DNA of 42,658 nt. It comes from Paramecium sonneborni (lineage: Eukaryota; Ciliophora; Oligohymenophorea; Peniculida; Parameciidae). Below are positions 1-13,600 of the stretch, one piece after another. The position numbers and the translations under genes are program-made. The number at the start of each line of letters is the position of its first letter. Positions within the stretch are counted from its first letter, which is position 1. The stretch spans positions 426,119 through 468,776 of the forward strand of contig CAJJDN010000078.1 in NCBI GenBank assembly GCA_905182985.1, given 5' to 3'. The notes below the pieces were generated by a model that worked only from the letters and a program-made list of their open reading frames with translations, ran no database searches and had not been told where the DNA came from.

Positions 1-191
1 TATTTCACTCTAGTAAATGTGATAATTATAGATTCTGACTAAATAAAAAGTTGCCATTATTTGACACAAAATAAGCCGCCATTTATTTAAAATATTAGTA
101 AATTTGCTGATATATAATAAATATTCATTCATCTATGGCACCCTTTTAAATAAATAGTTATTTTAAATTCTATCCTATCTTTGGTTAGATT

Positions 192-3100
192 TCAGCTCCT
201 TAAATTTAACATCCTTATGTTGAAATAGGAGTAAAAATGGCCAATGTTTTATAATTTGATAAAATTCCTATTTTTCTTTATTTTAATAATTGCTTTCAGA
301 TTCATTTTTTATATATTTTCATCAATTTATACAAGTTTAATAGTGTTATCACTACTACAAGATACAAATACTTTATTATCTCCATCTAATTTTTTATTTT
401 TTTTAAATCGTAAATAAGTACCTAATTGAATTCCTCTTTGAAAAACACCCTATTACCTTCTAAATTAAATTATAATTAATCTTATCCAACTTTTGTTTTA
501 ATTTTCCTTTTATTACTTGATATTCCACTTTTAAAGCTTCGAATAACTTTTATCATTAAGCAAATTTTCTTCTGGAGAAATACTATAATCTTGAGCTTGA
601 TATTAAAATAATGATAAAGGCTTTTTTTTATTTTCTTCTATAAAGTTCTATAAATAATAGTGTAGAATCAATTATTCACCATCTGATGAAAATAAAATAT
701 CTAATTTAATATTAACATTATAGAATAGTTCATTTGTGATATTTATTTTAAAGATCTAATATCCCAAACTCTTATTGATTTTGAGCATAAGGATGATAAT
801 AAGCAACTCTACGGTGAAAAAGCAATTCTCTCTACAAATTATTTATTACCTTCTAGTATAGCATATTATTTAAGATAATTAACACACCATAAAATAATAG
901 TAAGGTCTAAATTTCAAGATGATAAGTAACAGCCATCAGGTGAAAATAAAATCTAATTAATTAAATATTTATGTCCATGCAAGGTAATAATCTAATAACC
1001 ACATCATTTACTTCATCAAGTACCACTAAAGATGAATATTGTTTCATATCCCATAACTAAGCTTGACTATCGAAACTCACTGACACTTATAATTATCCAT
1101 TTGGAGAAAACTTTAATTTTTCCATAGATTATGATACACTTAGAATAGCCAATTCTTTTTTTTCTTTCAAATCATATAATTAAATTTACCATTGAATTTT
1201 ATCAGAATTTTGTAATTTTTAATCTACAAATGATCTTCATCCCAATATAGCTCCATTTGGTTAAATAGTAAAACTTTTATAGTAGTTTGCATAATATTTT
1301 CTTCTTTCAATGTTATTAATCTTCCTTCTTTATAATACCATAAATATATCAAGTTACCCTTCTTTTAAATCCAACAATCTAATAGTTTTATCCTTACTTG
1401 CAAATATATTATTTTATTATCAGGGGAATCCTACATATTAAACTCCTGATTTATGCTTATCAAGTTATTTTGTATTTTTTTGTATTTTTGCATTCCATAA
1501 ACGAATTACTTTTTCACCATCACAAACAGAAGCTAATATTAAATTTCCAGGTTAAAAACAAAAGATTGAATTTTTATTGGTTAGCCTCCTCTAAATGATA
1601 TTATCTTCCAAACAGAAATATTCCACAATTATATTTCATTTTAACTTTATTAAGCTAATAATTTATCATCATATGAAAAGCATTTGTTATTAGAAATTTT
1701 TTCTATACATTTTATATATTTACCTTCTCTCATACTCCTAACTAAAATCATACTATCCCTAACACAAGAAATTAATGTTTATCCGTCAGATAGCAATTAC
1801 AGTTTATTCCTTGTAATTCCAAAATTTAATTGATTTATGTTTACTTAAGAAATTAAAGTTTAATCATTTTTCTTAAACAATATCGAGTTTACTTAATCGG
1901 ACTGACCTGATAAAGTGTTAACTTTATTTTCTGAAATACTTATAAATGTAATTATTTTTAGAACCATTAGCCCATTATGAGAAAAATGAATATAATCAAT
2001 TGCACTTTTATGACCTATCAATCTATGTAATTCATCGCATGCAATACCTTTCCATTTTGCTTGAGATAGATTAACATTATTAAAACTGCATAATCTAATT
2101 CTAACATTTGAAAAATTAGCATTTCTTAAATCTCAACCATACTAATTCCATCTAAATCAATATCCGATATTCTTATATTCTAAAGTTATTAAAAATCTAA
2201 CAAATCATTATTATAACCTAATAAGATAATTTCAGTATTTGGAGAAGTTTTTGCTTAAAATTTAATTTTAGTTTCATTTCTTCTTTTATTATCAGATGAT
2301 AGATTGAATTTATTTTTATTTAATAATGAATTATTGATTAGGAAGAAAAACTATTCTATATTTGCTAGAAAAACTTAGCCTTAAATCCTTTTATTTTAAC
2401 TTAGCACAAGTGTTCTCCCATTTGTAAGTTTAAAGTTGATATTTAAAATCATTATCATCCATAATTTTTAAATTATCAAATATTTTTAAAAGAAAATGTT
2501 CAACATAAAATTCTTGAATCGATTTATGAGCGAAGGAATTGTTTTGTCCCTTTGATGTTAATTATATACAACTTCTAATTAACTTTTTATATTCACCATT
2601 AGTTTTAAAATCATTAAAATATGCATCCAACAATTCATCTTCTTAATTATTGTTAGTTTCTACAAATTACAAGTTTTATTATTTTTTTTAAATATCTTTA
2701 ATTTATATTAGTCCTTTCATTGTTAAATTAAGAGCTAATGATTAATGAAAATTGAAAAGATCTATCATTAAATTCTCAAAATTAATCATTCTTCCTAATT
2801 CAGATTATTTTTTTACTTAATGTAAATGATAAAATTCAAGGAAGGTTGAGTAGAAATCAAAAACTGTTAATTTTTTTTGATCTTTTTTGGCATTGTTGGT
2901 AGTACTTATACAACTATCTCCATCATAAACGGAGTATTTAATATATGTTGTATTTGAGCATTTATAATTAATTATTCATATTTGGATGTTCCTCATAATT
3001 ATCTTTTCCAAATTTACAATTTATTCTTTTAATATTTTTTGAAAAATTTTGTCTAACTTCATAATTGATATTATCTATTTTAATTTTTGTTCATTTATAA

Positions 3101-5632
3101 GCTGATTTTTGTTGGAATTGTTTTAATTTTTCATTAAATAATTAGATATCTTCTTCCAAAATTAACAAAATTCTTCAATATCTATTCTTTATTTGACATT
3201 TATTTATTAAAACTATAAAGTTCAATGAATTCCTTTTTCAAGGTTAGTAAAGTATACTCCTCTAAATATTTATTTTGCTAATCTTCATTAAATCTTAGCA
3301 TTTCAAATTCCTTTAAAGATTCTAATTTTTCACCATAAAACCAAGTTTAATAACTACTTGATTTAAGTACTTCTGTCCTTGTGGTTATCATTACTTTAAT
3401 TTATTCCTTTACTTATTTAGAATCCTAAACAAAACCAAATAGATACTTTTAAAATCTATTAGTTTAAATTAGATGAAATATAATCTTCAAATTCTTAAGA
3501 AGGTTTGAATTTTCATTATCTTAAGATAATAATCCTTCATTCTCTTTCTAGTAATCTAATTTCATTTCAATTAATTGTATATTTTCATAAAGAGTAATTT
3601 TATCATCAATACCTTCAAGTATGATTTAGCATTTTTGTAAATTAGATGCAATAATATTACTTAAATTCTTTAATCTGATTTGATTTTATATTTTTAATAT
3701 TTATTCCTAAATTAAAGGAAGTTTTTATGGGTTTCTTAGATATTTTTTTTTTAATTATTCAACCATCACAACAGCATATCAAATTTATTTGAGATTCTAA
3801 TCATTATTTTATTTAGATTGAATCTCTTAAAGCTTGAACTCAATTTTTTCTGTATAAATTTGATGATTCATTTTTTCAATAGATTCTTCTAATTGATGCT
3901 TTCTTAATATTAAATTATAAACATAGGCAACTTATGTTTATTCCTATTAATTAAAATTAATTTATCGATGAATATTCTAAACTTGTTAGGAATAAATCAA
4001 TAAAGAATTAGAAACTTTTAAATTCAAATTTTCTTATCCATTAATTCATTACTTAGGTTTCTGAATTTGATTATTTTCACAGAAAATTAATCTACCCAAA
4101 TTTGTATTAAAGGATAATTCAGATGTATATTTAAATTTAATGAGTTGATTCCATCTTTGCTGTTATTCTACTTTGTTTATTGATATATCTTATTTAGAAA
4201 TAATTAGTCGATAAGAAATCAATAGAGCAATCATTTTTACACAGCAAAAGTTCAAAAGCCAATCATTTGAATTTTCAATATAATTCACAAATCCATTTTT
4301 AAATAATAAAATTAATCTTTTAGTTGATACACCCTGCCTTATAAGTTGAATTATATATCGTTTTAAAGATTCAAAATAATAATAAACTTCATATTTTTTT
4401 TTAAATCTCCTACTTTAGGAGCTTAATATAAAAATTATACTTCTTCAATTAAGGAATCTATGACATTGTTAAGACTGATTAAACAAGACCTCCAAGAAAT
4501 TAAACAAAGAATTTTTACCCTTCATCAGAATTAAACAACTTTAATCATTGTAATTTCGAATTCAGCTCATGCTATCCATATATTTTTAGCTTCAATATAT
4601 TTAAATAAGCTTCAAAATCTAAAATTAATCTATTAAAATATTCTCCTTATCCTCTACCTTAAGAAATCTGTTATTATTTTTCATAAAAAAAGTAAATATA
4701 ATTCTGAAGAGGTCATTAATAATTTTTAGAATCTATATGCATAAAAATTCTGAAATTTTGACATAAGTTACTGAAATGTTCTCTCATTACAGTAAATCAT
4801 TATATAGCTTAAAGTATTTCTTCTCTTTGTTACTAAACTGAGGCCAGTTATGCCTTGCTAATAATTATATTTAAATATTTCACTAAATCCCCTATGAAAT
4901 AACTTGGTAATTTTTCAACATTTAAAGATTCATCTAATAAAGAACTCATTTTGTTTACTAGTTCCACAAACTCCACCTCTTAGTTATGACCCATTAATGG
5001 ATTAAGATTAATTTTTTAAAATTTATCTAATTCTCTCCACCTAAAGTTCTCTTGATGAAAGGTTTTCTGCTTACCTTGTTGATTTGAGATAATCCCTTAA
5101 AGTTTTATGATAGATCTAATTAGATTTTGTTTTTTAAATTTGTTGAATTTTTTTTGTGAGATTGAATCCAAATCCCAAGCTTAATCATAGTCGATTTTTG
5201 ATTTTAGTTGTTTTTAGTGTATGTTATTTAATATAATAATTTTAGCCCCTTCAAAATTAAGATAAAAATCATTAAATTTTATATTTGATTGTTAAACAAA
5301 GTCAATAATGAGAAATAACTTTTCAGTATCTCTATTATAATTCTTGTTAAAAAGTATATTATACTATATCGTTATTCTATTCTATTAAATTTAATAAATA
5401 TATCAATTATTCTATTTTTAATTATATTATTTTGAATGTTAATGATGAAGAAGAATATGAAAATTAAATCAGTGGTGCAACAATTTCTACTATTATTTTC
5501 CTGATTTTAAAAAGAATTTTTTTAGGCTAAAAGTTGTGTCAATTCTTTTAATAAAAATGTTGATACCAAGAACATAATTGAAAAATATTGTTAAGGAATT
5601 AAATCAAATACTGTACAGTCAACTATCGCCAT
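192..5632 (-). pseudogene. Decayed NLR-like protein (NACHT remnant, pentapeptide repeats, WD40 repeats)
   Basis: Minus-strand coding remnant, read with TAA/TAG as Gln. The start at 5632 gives MAIVDCTVFDLIPQQYF. Introns at 5332-5364 and 4808-4833 join sensible frames. A STAND/NACHT-type segment near 3370-3400 reads IKVMITTRTEVL, resembling the sensor-I strand of that fold. It is followed by the helical part with FAHKSIQEFYVE near 2530. Pentapeptide-like text follows at about 2050-2200 (NANFSNVRIRLCSFNNVNL). WD40 units follow, such as GHKSAIDYIHFSHNG (about 2000) and VIRLWNAKI (about 1500), and continue to about 300. In-frame TGA codons lie at 4545-4547, 4046-4048 and 3779-3781. Frame slips occur at A/T runs near 4395, 4690 and 2870, and again through the WD40 part. 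No Walker A or B motif is visible where the P-loop should be. In the family these proteins are signal-sensing NTPases. This copy looks dead. The end at 192 is the first TGA after the last WD40-like unit. Confidence 0.72.
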
Positions 5633-5957
5633 TTCTTAACAAGATTTCCCTTTAAGCTACAAAGAATTTTAAATATTAATAACAATAATTTTATATAATT
5701 GCAAAGTTAATAATAATATATTTATTATTTCAATTAATATAAAATAAGACTTACATATAAAAGAAGATATGGAATTTAACTAATTAGGGTTAAATTGATA
5801 TTAAAATGGATTGTAAAATCTTACACCTGTTAAAAAATATTAAAGTTAAAAATTTTATTGGAAATCACAAATAGAATAATTTTGGTTAAGTGCTTGCAAA
5901 TAAATTTTTAATGAATGGAAAATAATAAAAAGTATTCTTAAAAATATAATTTACATT
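5633..5957. other. Divergent intergenic spacer
   Basis: A stretch of 325 bases between two divergent genes (the NACHT/WD40 remnant on the minus strand and the MGQTCKC gene on the plus strand). It is AT-rich with scattered TGA in all frames. Any promoters of both genes must lie here. I see no distinct motif. Confidence 0.5.
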
Positions 5958-6511
5958 ATGGGTCAAACTTGTAAGTGTTTACATAAGTAAACTGATTCTA
6001 GTTTATTAACAGTAACCATGGAGCCTTTTTCATAATTAAAGAAATCAGAAATTAGAAATCATGAGATTTTTTAGAAATCATCAAAATCCACAAAATATAA
6101 CGATTTTTATATAGAAGTAAACTATTTTAGTTAATTAATCAGCCCGACCAATTTGCTCTTGTGATTTCTTAAGAATTATGTATTTATTAATAATTTCTTC
6201 GGGAAACATTGAATTATGCAAATGAAGCACTAAGAAAAAAAATTATTGATATAAGTTGGGATATTCAATACTATTTAAACACTGCAACTAATATTTTTGA
6301 ATATAATCAAAAAGATTGGCAAATTTTCATAGAAAGCTCTGAAAGAATTAAAATAGTAAATTGCTTTGTTCTAAATGATCAAATATCCCAATAAGAAGAA
6401 GTGTAATTCCTTTTAAATGAATCTGATTTTGATTTCAAGAAGTGGCTAAAAACAAAAAAAATAAAAATTGAAAAATAATCAATTCATTCAAAATGCCTAG
6501 AGCAATAATGA
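5958..6511 (+). CDS. Small two-exon protein with putative N-myristoylation signal
   Basis: Exons 5958-6116 and 6143-6511 give 175 residues ending at TGA 6509-6511. The 26-base intron at 6117-6142 starts GTAA and ends CAG. Removing it skips a TGA and joins KYNDFYIE to PDQFALVISQELC in frame. The protein starts MGQTCKC: Gly2 followed by Cys residues is the usual pattern for N-myristoylation plus palmitoylation, so membrane attachment is likely (inference). The rest is mixed helical text such as RKKIIDISWDIQYYLNTAT and a lysine-rich end. I recognise no domain. The start is supported by the lipidation motif and by the in-frame intron. The gene is divergent from the decayed NACHT gene upstream. 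Confidence 0.75.
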
Positions 6512-7694
6512 ATAGATGTATTACATCAATAAATAAAGTATTTTGAATTTTCTATAAATATTTTATTGATTAATAAATAAAAATAAATCACTTCTTAATT
6601 AAATAATTAATTAGAATTTTTTTATTATATCAATTCAAATTTTAAATTCAGAACTTATGTCTTTGTAATCATTTTCCAAAATGGCAAGATCAACAATAAA
6701 TTAAAGGTTAGACATAAAACATAAATGAATCATTATAAATAAATAATGAATAAAAGTTTAATTTTTGGTAAATAATAAATAAATTATAAAGGTATTATAA
6801 ATTAGAAAGCTTATTAAACATAAAAATTCATTTAAATACTAATTTCAATTAAATAATTTTATCGTTTGTAAACCTTTATAATCTAATTATATTTAAATAT
6901 GATAATATAAGTCTTGGTAAATAATTAATTAAGATTATATGGTAAAATAAGACTTGATTATGTTTAAATTAATAATTTAACAAATATTGTTTATGAATAA
7001 AATTATCTTATTTAAATCATTTATAAAAATAAGTTACCCAAAGTAGTTTTTTAAAGTAATTTAATGTAAAAATACTCATACAACAAGGATCAAGTGGAAT
7101 ACTTAAGGTTCATTTTGAATAATCCACTATAATGCTATGATACCCAGGAAAGAAAACATTTAAGTTGAAGAAATAAGGATTAAAAAAATTATTTCGAAGA
7201 TTGAAACATTCATTTACAATCGAAATATTAGAAAATAAATTTTCTATTTATTTATAAGATTTAAGAGGTTGCTAGAAAAATATAAAATCATCTTTATTTA
7301 AAATTTGATATATTAAAGGGCTTTGAAAAGAAAACAATTCTGAAGTAAAATATATGATAAATTTAATGATTTATGTAGAAATTTAAAGGCTTGGGATAGT
7401 TTGATCTTAGGGCTTAGAGAAGACAAATCTAAAGTAAACTATTCAAAAAATGAAATGAAAGATGTATTTGCAGACAATTATTCATTATTATAATATCTAA
7501 CTTAAACTTTCAATGATTTTTTCTTATCACACTTTCATAAATTTACAAACAACCTTTCTACTTCAATTTAAATTATAATTTTTAGTTTAATAATACTTTG
7601 ATAATAAGATAAATAATTAGCCAGAATAAATTCTTAAAAATTAAAGTATTAAATTTATTATTAATATCTAATCTATTATATATTATTCCAATTA
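6512..7694. other. Gene-poor stretch with a possible coding relic
   Basis: About 1.2 kb with no complete gene. A TGA-bounded plus-strand frame at 7344-7601 (85 codons, no ATG) reads like protein (KAWDSLILGLREDKSK, then NEMKDVFADNYSLLQYL). The sequence just upstream (about 7080-7200) also has short protein-like frames broken by TGA. This may be what remains of a gene. I cannot name the family. The rest is A/T-rich and uninformative. Confidence 0.3.
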
Positions 7695-10600
7695 TCAAAA
7701 CAATTAAAAAAATTAGATTGCAATTTTTAGAAAATTTATTGTTTTAAAAAAATTTTTTCTCAAAAAAATCCATAATCTTATATACCATATTTGAGAATTT
7801 TCAATCATTTTAAATTATGTCATATTAATATTATTATAAAACTAATCATTATTGTTTTATAAGATCAGTTCTGAATAAAGATTGTTGAGGGCTTTGTAAG
7901 GATGAAGTCCACCTTAAATTAAAATTTAATTATACATCTATTAAGCTCTTTACTTAATTATTAAATACTATCTAATTTTTTTCATATTTGCAATCAATTT
8001 ATTTTCTTTCTATTTTTCATTCATTAATTTCCTTTTAAAATAATCTGTTAAAATGGAATTTTCATTAATAAACTTAAAAAATTCATAGACAATCTTTATT
8101 AAAACAGTTTTGTATTTTTTTTTGTATGAATAAATAATTTTTATAATGAATAAATAGCAAAGGCTAATCAAAAGCCAGGCGATAAATATTTATGATATGT
8201 ATTAAGAAATAGTTTAATCTTCAGAATCACCTACAAATTTAACAACTGCAATAAAAAGAGCTATTTAACAAATTTAAACAGCTAGCAAATCTAGAGAATT
8301 TAGATTTCCCAATATATATGGTTTATATTTAATCGCTAATATTTAATAAATAAGTAAGCATTAACCTATTAAAGATGCTTTTAAAAAGATTTATTCTTCA
8401 AAATATATTGTTATTAATATTATAAAAAACTTAAGTATTAATTTAATTACTTCCAATAATATCTATTTTTATCATATTCATTATATAAATAACAGATATG
8501 CTTTCTAAATTTTGTTTTTTGAAGTTTATTCTTTTATGTGTATAATAAAATAAACAAAGAAAATGGAATAGTAAAACCAAAAATCAATAAAAAAGGAATT
8601 ATAAATAAATACATCCATTTTCTATGATTTTCGGAGCCAAACAATAATGTAACATCACCAGATATATATTCAATATCTGCAATTTTTCTTATAGATATTA
8701 CTGAACATAACCTAAATTAAAGGTAAATATTTTACATTTTTATTAAGCCACCATAATTATAAACATAAAGATAAAGTAAAGTATTTGTTATAATGCTTTA
8801 ATCAAAGCTTCTGTGTATAATTATTGAAAATATTTTATATCCGATAAGAATCAGGAATAATTAACCTATAATAAAAATAATCATGAGAATTATTCTTGAA
8901 TAAATTAATTCCACCTCTTAAATTGAAGTTAAAAAGCAATCCAAATTATTGGAAATAGAGTATGAGGTATTACTGATTTAATCAACAATATTAAATGAAA
9001 ATGAAAATTTTAAATTAAATGTGAATATCATAGAAAAGACCCATAAATAATTTAAAAACATTTTTATTAATATACTTGTATAATCTATTAAATAATTATA
9101 ATATATTACCTTAATTTAATTTATAGATAATATTACTGTGTTTTTTAGTCAAGTTTAAAGAAGAAAATAAGTTGTTTGATTTATCAAGACTTCTTAAAGT
9201 GAAAACTATTGATAAAATTGCCCTAAATTTAAACGAATTTATTTACCATAAGAATGTTATTATTAAAAGAAATATACTATCTATTAGTGTATTGCATCGG
9301 AAACATTCAAAATTTTGGAAATTCTTATAAAACTATCCATTTCCGCTTAAATCATAATAATCACATCCTTCACATAATCCTCCAACATATCCTTAAGCAC
9401 AAAGATCATTTCCTACACTAAATCCTCCTATGCAAACTTTTAGATTTTTATAGCATTCTTCTGTTTAATCTGATAAAATATGAGGTCTCCAATATCCTTA
9501 CAATAGACTCATACTATTAGAAGTAATTTTGGAAAATTTAGTCTTATCAAAAATTGAGCATTTTGTAGCATTATAATTTACTGAATAATATCCTTAGCTA
9601 GATTAGCATTCTTAGCAAGTTTAATTTGCATAAAACTCTCCTAACTAACACAGAAAACTTTTTGCATAAACAAGATATTTTAATTTTTTTTTTGATTATT
9701 AAGTTAAACATGTAAATTTAATGTTTAAATAATTTTCATTATTTAAATATGGATCAAAAATAAAACTGAGTTAGCTTAAATCAAAATAATTATTTTTGAT
9801 GTTATATGATATAGTAGTATTTTCATAAGAATGTAAAATTTTATTTGAACTTAATGATATAACTTAACTACTAATAATACAAGAAGAATTATTTAATCCT
9901 AAAAGAAATTCATTTCTACTGTTTTTGAATTATAAATTGAACTCTTTTATATAAGGAAATACTTCTCCAACTTTTGGAAGAACTAATTTAAATTTAGAAA
10001 TTTGTTGATTACTTGGAATCATAAGATAATTTTTTAAACATTTTTTTCCCTATTCAATTGTATAATATGGTTTTAATTTTAAAATTCTTGATTAATCTTA
10101 AAAATCATTAAAAAAAATATCTGATTTTAATTCATAAGAATTGATTCTCAGACTTATGTGAGAAGGTGTTTCAAAAACATTATTAGACAACTTCTCTGCT
10201 TAATTAAAAAGTAAAAAAGATTAAATGAAATTTTTCTCATTCAAATTAGAATCTCCACTTATAAAAATTCCTCCTCCTTCTTTTGCAAAATTTTATAGTA
10301 TTGTTGTTTATTTAATTTTAAAAGAACTATATTCAAAAAATAATCCACCTCCTTATTTTAAGGCTTAATTTAAAATTATTTTGCATTATTAAATTGTTAT
10401 AGCAGTATTTTTTGCAAAGATAGCTACTCCTTAACCACCCTTATTGTTTATAAAGTTAGAATTTTAAATTAAAATTTTATTTTGATTAAACTATTCTTAT
10501 TACAAATTTAAACATCCATAATCTTTAATATTATTTTCCTAACAAATTATATCCTTAATATTAATTAAATTAAAATTCTATAATTCAAATTATATTAATC

Positions 10601-13600
10601 CTTTTTCACATTTTAAGCACTCAATCAAATTTATATTGATAGATTCCAAAATAAATTTATTTTAATAATAATTATTTTTAAAATAAATTAATGAGGTAAA
10701 ACTATTTGAAGAATAATATTCAATTTATTTCAAAAAAAGCTCAATTAATGATTTTGATTAATCTTTTACTTTTTATTTTTATATTCCCTCACAATTCGTA
10801 ATAAAATATTAATCTATTTAATTTTATATAAAGTTCTCTATATTTAATTAAAATGCTGATATTTTCGAAATAGTTACTGATTTTAATAAAACAATGGACT
10901 TTTAATTTCTAGATTGACTAAAAGATACGACATTTTAAGTAAAAACTATTTAGATATCTTAAAAAAAACTATTTTATAATAGCAAATATGGAGCATTCTT
11001 AAATTTTAAAATTGGATATAAATAAACACCTTAAATAATTAAATCTTTTATTTCTACAAAACATTCAGTGATAATAATAAGACTATTTTCATCATTATTC
11101 ATTTCTGTTATTTCCTCAATACTTAATGGAATTATTTTAGATAAATAATTCATCAAATTTGTTTCTTATTAAGTGATCCTTAGCCCTTCTAATTTAATTT
11201 AATTTTAAATTTTCTCTTAAGGTTAAAATCTTAAATTCATAACAGAATTTATTAAAGAAAAACAATTTTCAATTATGATATCTTTAATAGTAATTGAACT
11301 GCTAAAAATGGAATAAGCTATTGTAAAAATAGAAGAAGAACTTCTACTATAAACATTTGAAAATTTAATTTTTTAAATATCTATATTCATTTATGAATTT
11401 TATGGTTTTATAGTTATACATCCAGAACTTTTACTTTATGAATTTAAGTTATTTTATATATTTATTACTTCAATTTCATATAACAGAACAAATCCATTTC
11501 CTTGTAAAGTAATATCAAAAATAAAGCTACTTATAGCTATAATGTTTTAAAAGGTGCTATTAATACATCTAAATTTGTTAGTATCAAGTTTTGCAACTCC
11601 TCCTATATTTTAAATCTAGAATGTTTATATAATAATTTAATTAATTTCATCTTAATTATAATTAGAAGTTATATTTAATTAATAATATTTTTACCAGATA
11701 AAAACATTTAAAAAATTATGATTTTCAACAACCATGTTTGAAATTAGTATAGAATTGGAATTAATTAAAATAAATGTATTTGAAGAATTAGTAATGGCAT
11801 TATTTTTTGATGTTAATTTCATAATTTTAACATCTCCTACTTTTGAAAAGACATATAATAAACAAGCAGCTTATTAATTTTCTTAAGTTTATGAATGAAA
11901 CATATTTTCAAAAAAGAGAATATTATCTAGAATTATTTCAACTTATTATTCTATGGAAATAATTAAAAGAGATTAAAAAGATGATTCTTTTAATTAAAGT
12001 TAAACATTTCCGAAGAATTCCATGTTATAAATATAGATAATTGAGTTTTACGAATTTAATATTTAAAATTTTGAGATAATTTATATCAATGCTAAATCTA
12101 TTGAAGATTGTGATTATATTAAGAAGTTTTACATTCTTATTTAATATGAACCCAAAACCAATAGTAACTAATTATTTTCATAAATTTATTATTAACATTC
12201 CATAAAAATAGGAATTCTTTTTGGTATTTGAGTATTTTTATAGATTAAATTATCTACTTCAATTTAATTTGTGTCTAAAATATAAAATATTCTAAAATAA
12301 TTAGTATTTATAATATTAAAATTTTTTATTATCAAATTAAGGCAGGTTATTTAAAATAAAGCTGATTTTTAATTGATGGAACTATATCTATAATTTGTAT
12401 TTAATTCAAAATCAATCAAAATCAGTGAAACATTTATTAACTATAAGTTTTTATTAATTTTAATTATGGTAGAGTTTTCTAAAATGTTGTTTTATATAAT
12501 GAGATCTTTAATATAAAATAATTTTTCTTAAAATGGATAAGATTATAAGAGATCTGAACTCAAAAAAGTATTATTCTGAATTAATGCAGACTAAAAATTT
12601 ATCTGTTAATTAGATGAAAATATAATTGATTAGTCAAAAGTATTTTATTAAATCATTATATTGCTTATTATTAAATCGAATGAAAAGTAATTATAATAAA
12701 TAGTTGAATTATATAATTCACTATCTTTTACAATTAAATTATTGAATATAAATTTACTTTTTGCATTTTAATTTGAATTAAACCAAAAAATAGTTGAGTT
12801 ATAAAATTAACATTCTTAAATTATTAAATTTTCAATTTATATTTAAAATTCATCATCAAGAAACTAAAATAGAATAGAATTACTTATAATACTCTTAATA
12901 AATTAAAGTTATTATATATGTATAGAACCATTAAGTTTCATAACTTCAAAATTTAATATGGATGAATTTAAAATGTTAGTATTGATAAATGAAACATTTT
13001 TGAAATTTATATTTGAAAATAATACTGCATAACACAATGTCTCCAAATCAATATATTCATTATTTTCAATAATAATATTTGTTAATGAAAATTCAACTGC
13101 CTTATTATTATTTTAAATATTAATAAAAGATTTATATATTTTTAGATTGAAATTTTATAGATCAATCGAATCAAAATTAGTAATGATGATAGAACTAAAT
13201 AAATGTAAATATGGAGAATTATTAGACATAGCAATCATTTTTATAAATTAAAGCGACTAAATCTATTATTTTAATTCATTTATAAAAGTTAAACCATTAT
13301 ATCCAATACAAATATTTGTGAAATTAAATTTATATTATAGTATTAATTAATTCTATCCCATTTAATTATAATAATCAATTTAAAACTAATTAAATTTAGC
13401 AACATTAATCAAATTTTAGAGAATGCATTCTTGAATTATGGTTTCAAATAAAAAAATTTGATTACAGTTTTAATCAAAACATTATTTTGCTATTAAAAGT
13501 TCAATATTTAATTAAACGTTCATAGTTTATTAAGGCATAATACATTATCTTTAATAGAGTAAATTTTGATTTTAGATTAAGGTGAAATTATTATTCTAAT

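Noticed and set aside
1398..1598. Plus-strand frame of 66 residues
   Set aside because: It is antisense to WD40 text of the NACHT-type pseudogene.
8146..8886. Plus-strand frame of 246 codons under the Gln code (MNKQQRLIKSQ...)
   Set aside because: It is a shadow. The opposite strand carries the membrane tail of the giant beta-helix protein, with convincing text (LGNLNSLDLLAVQ, GSENHRKWMYLF) and a confirmed intron at 8712-8735.
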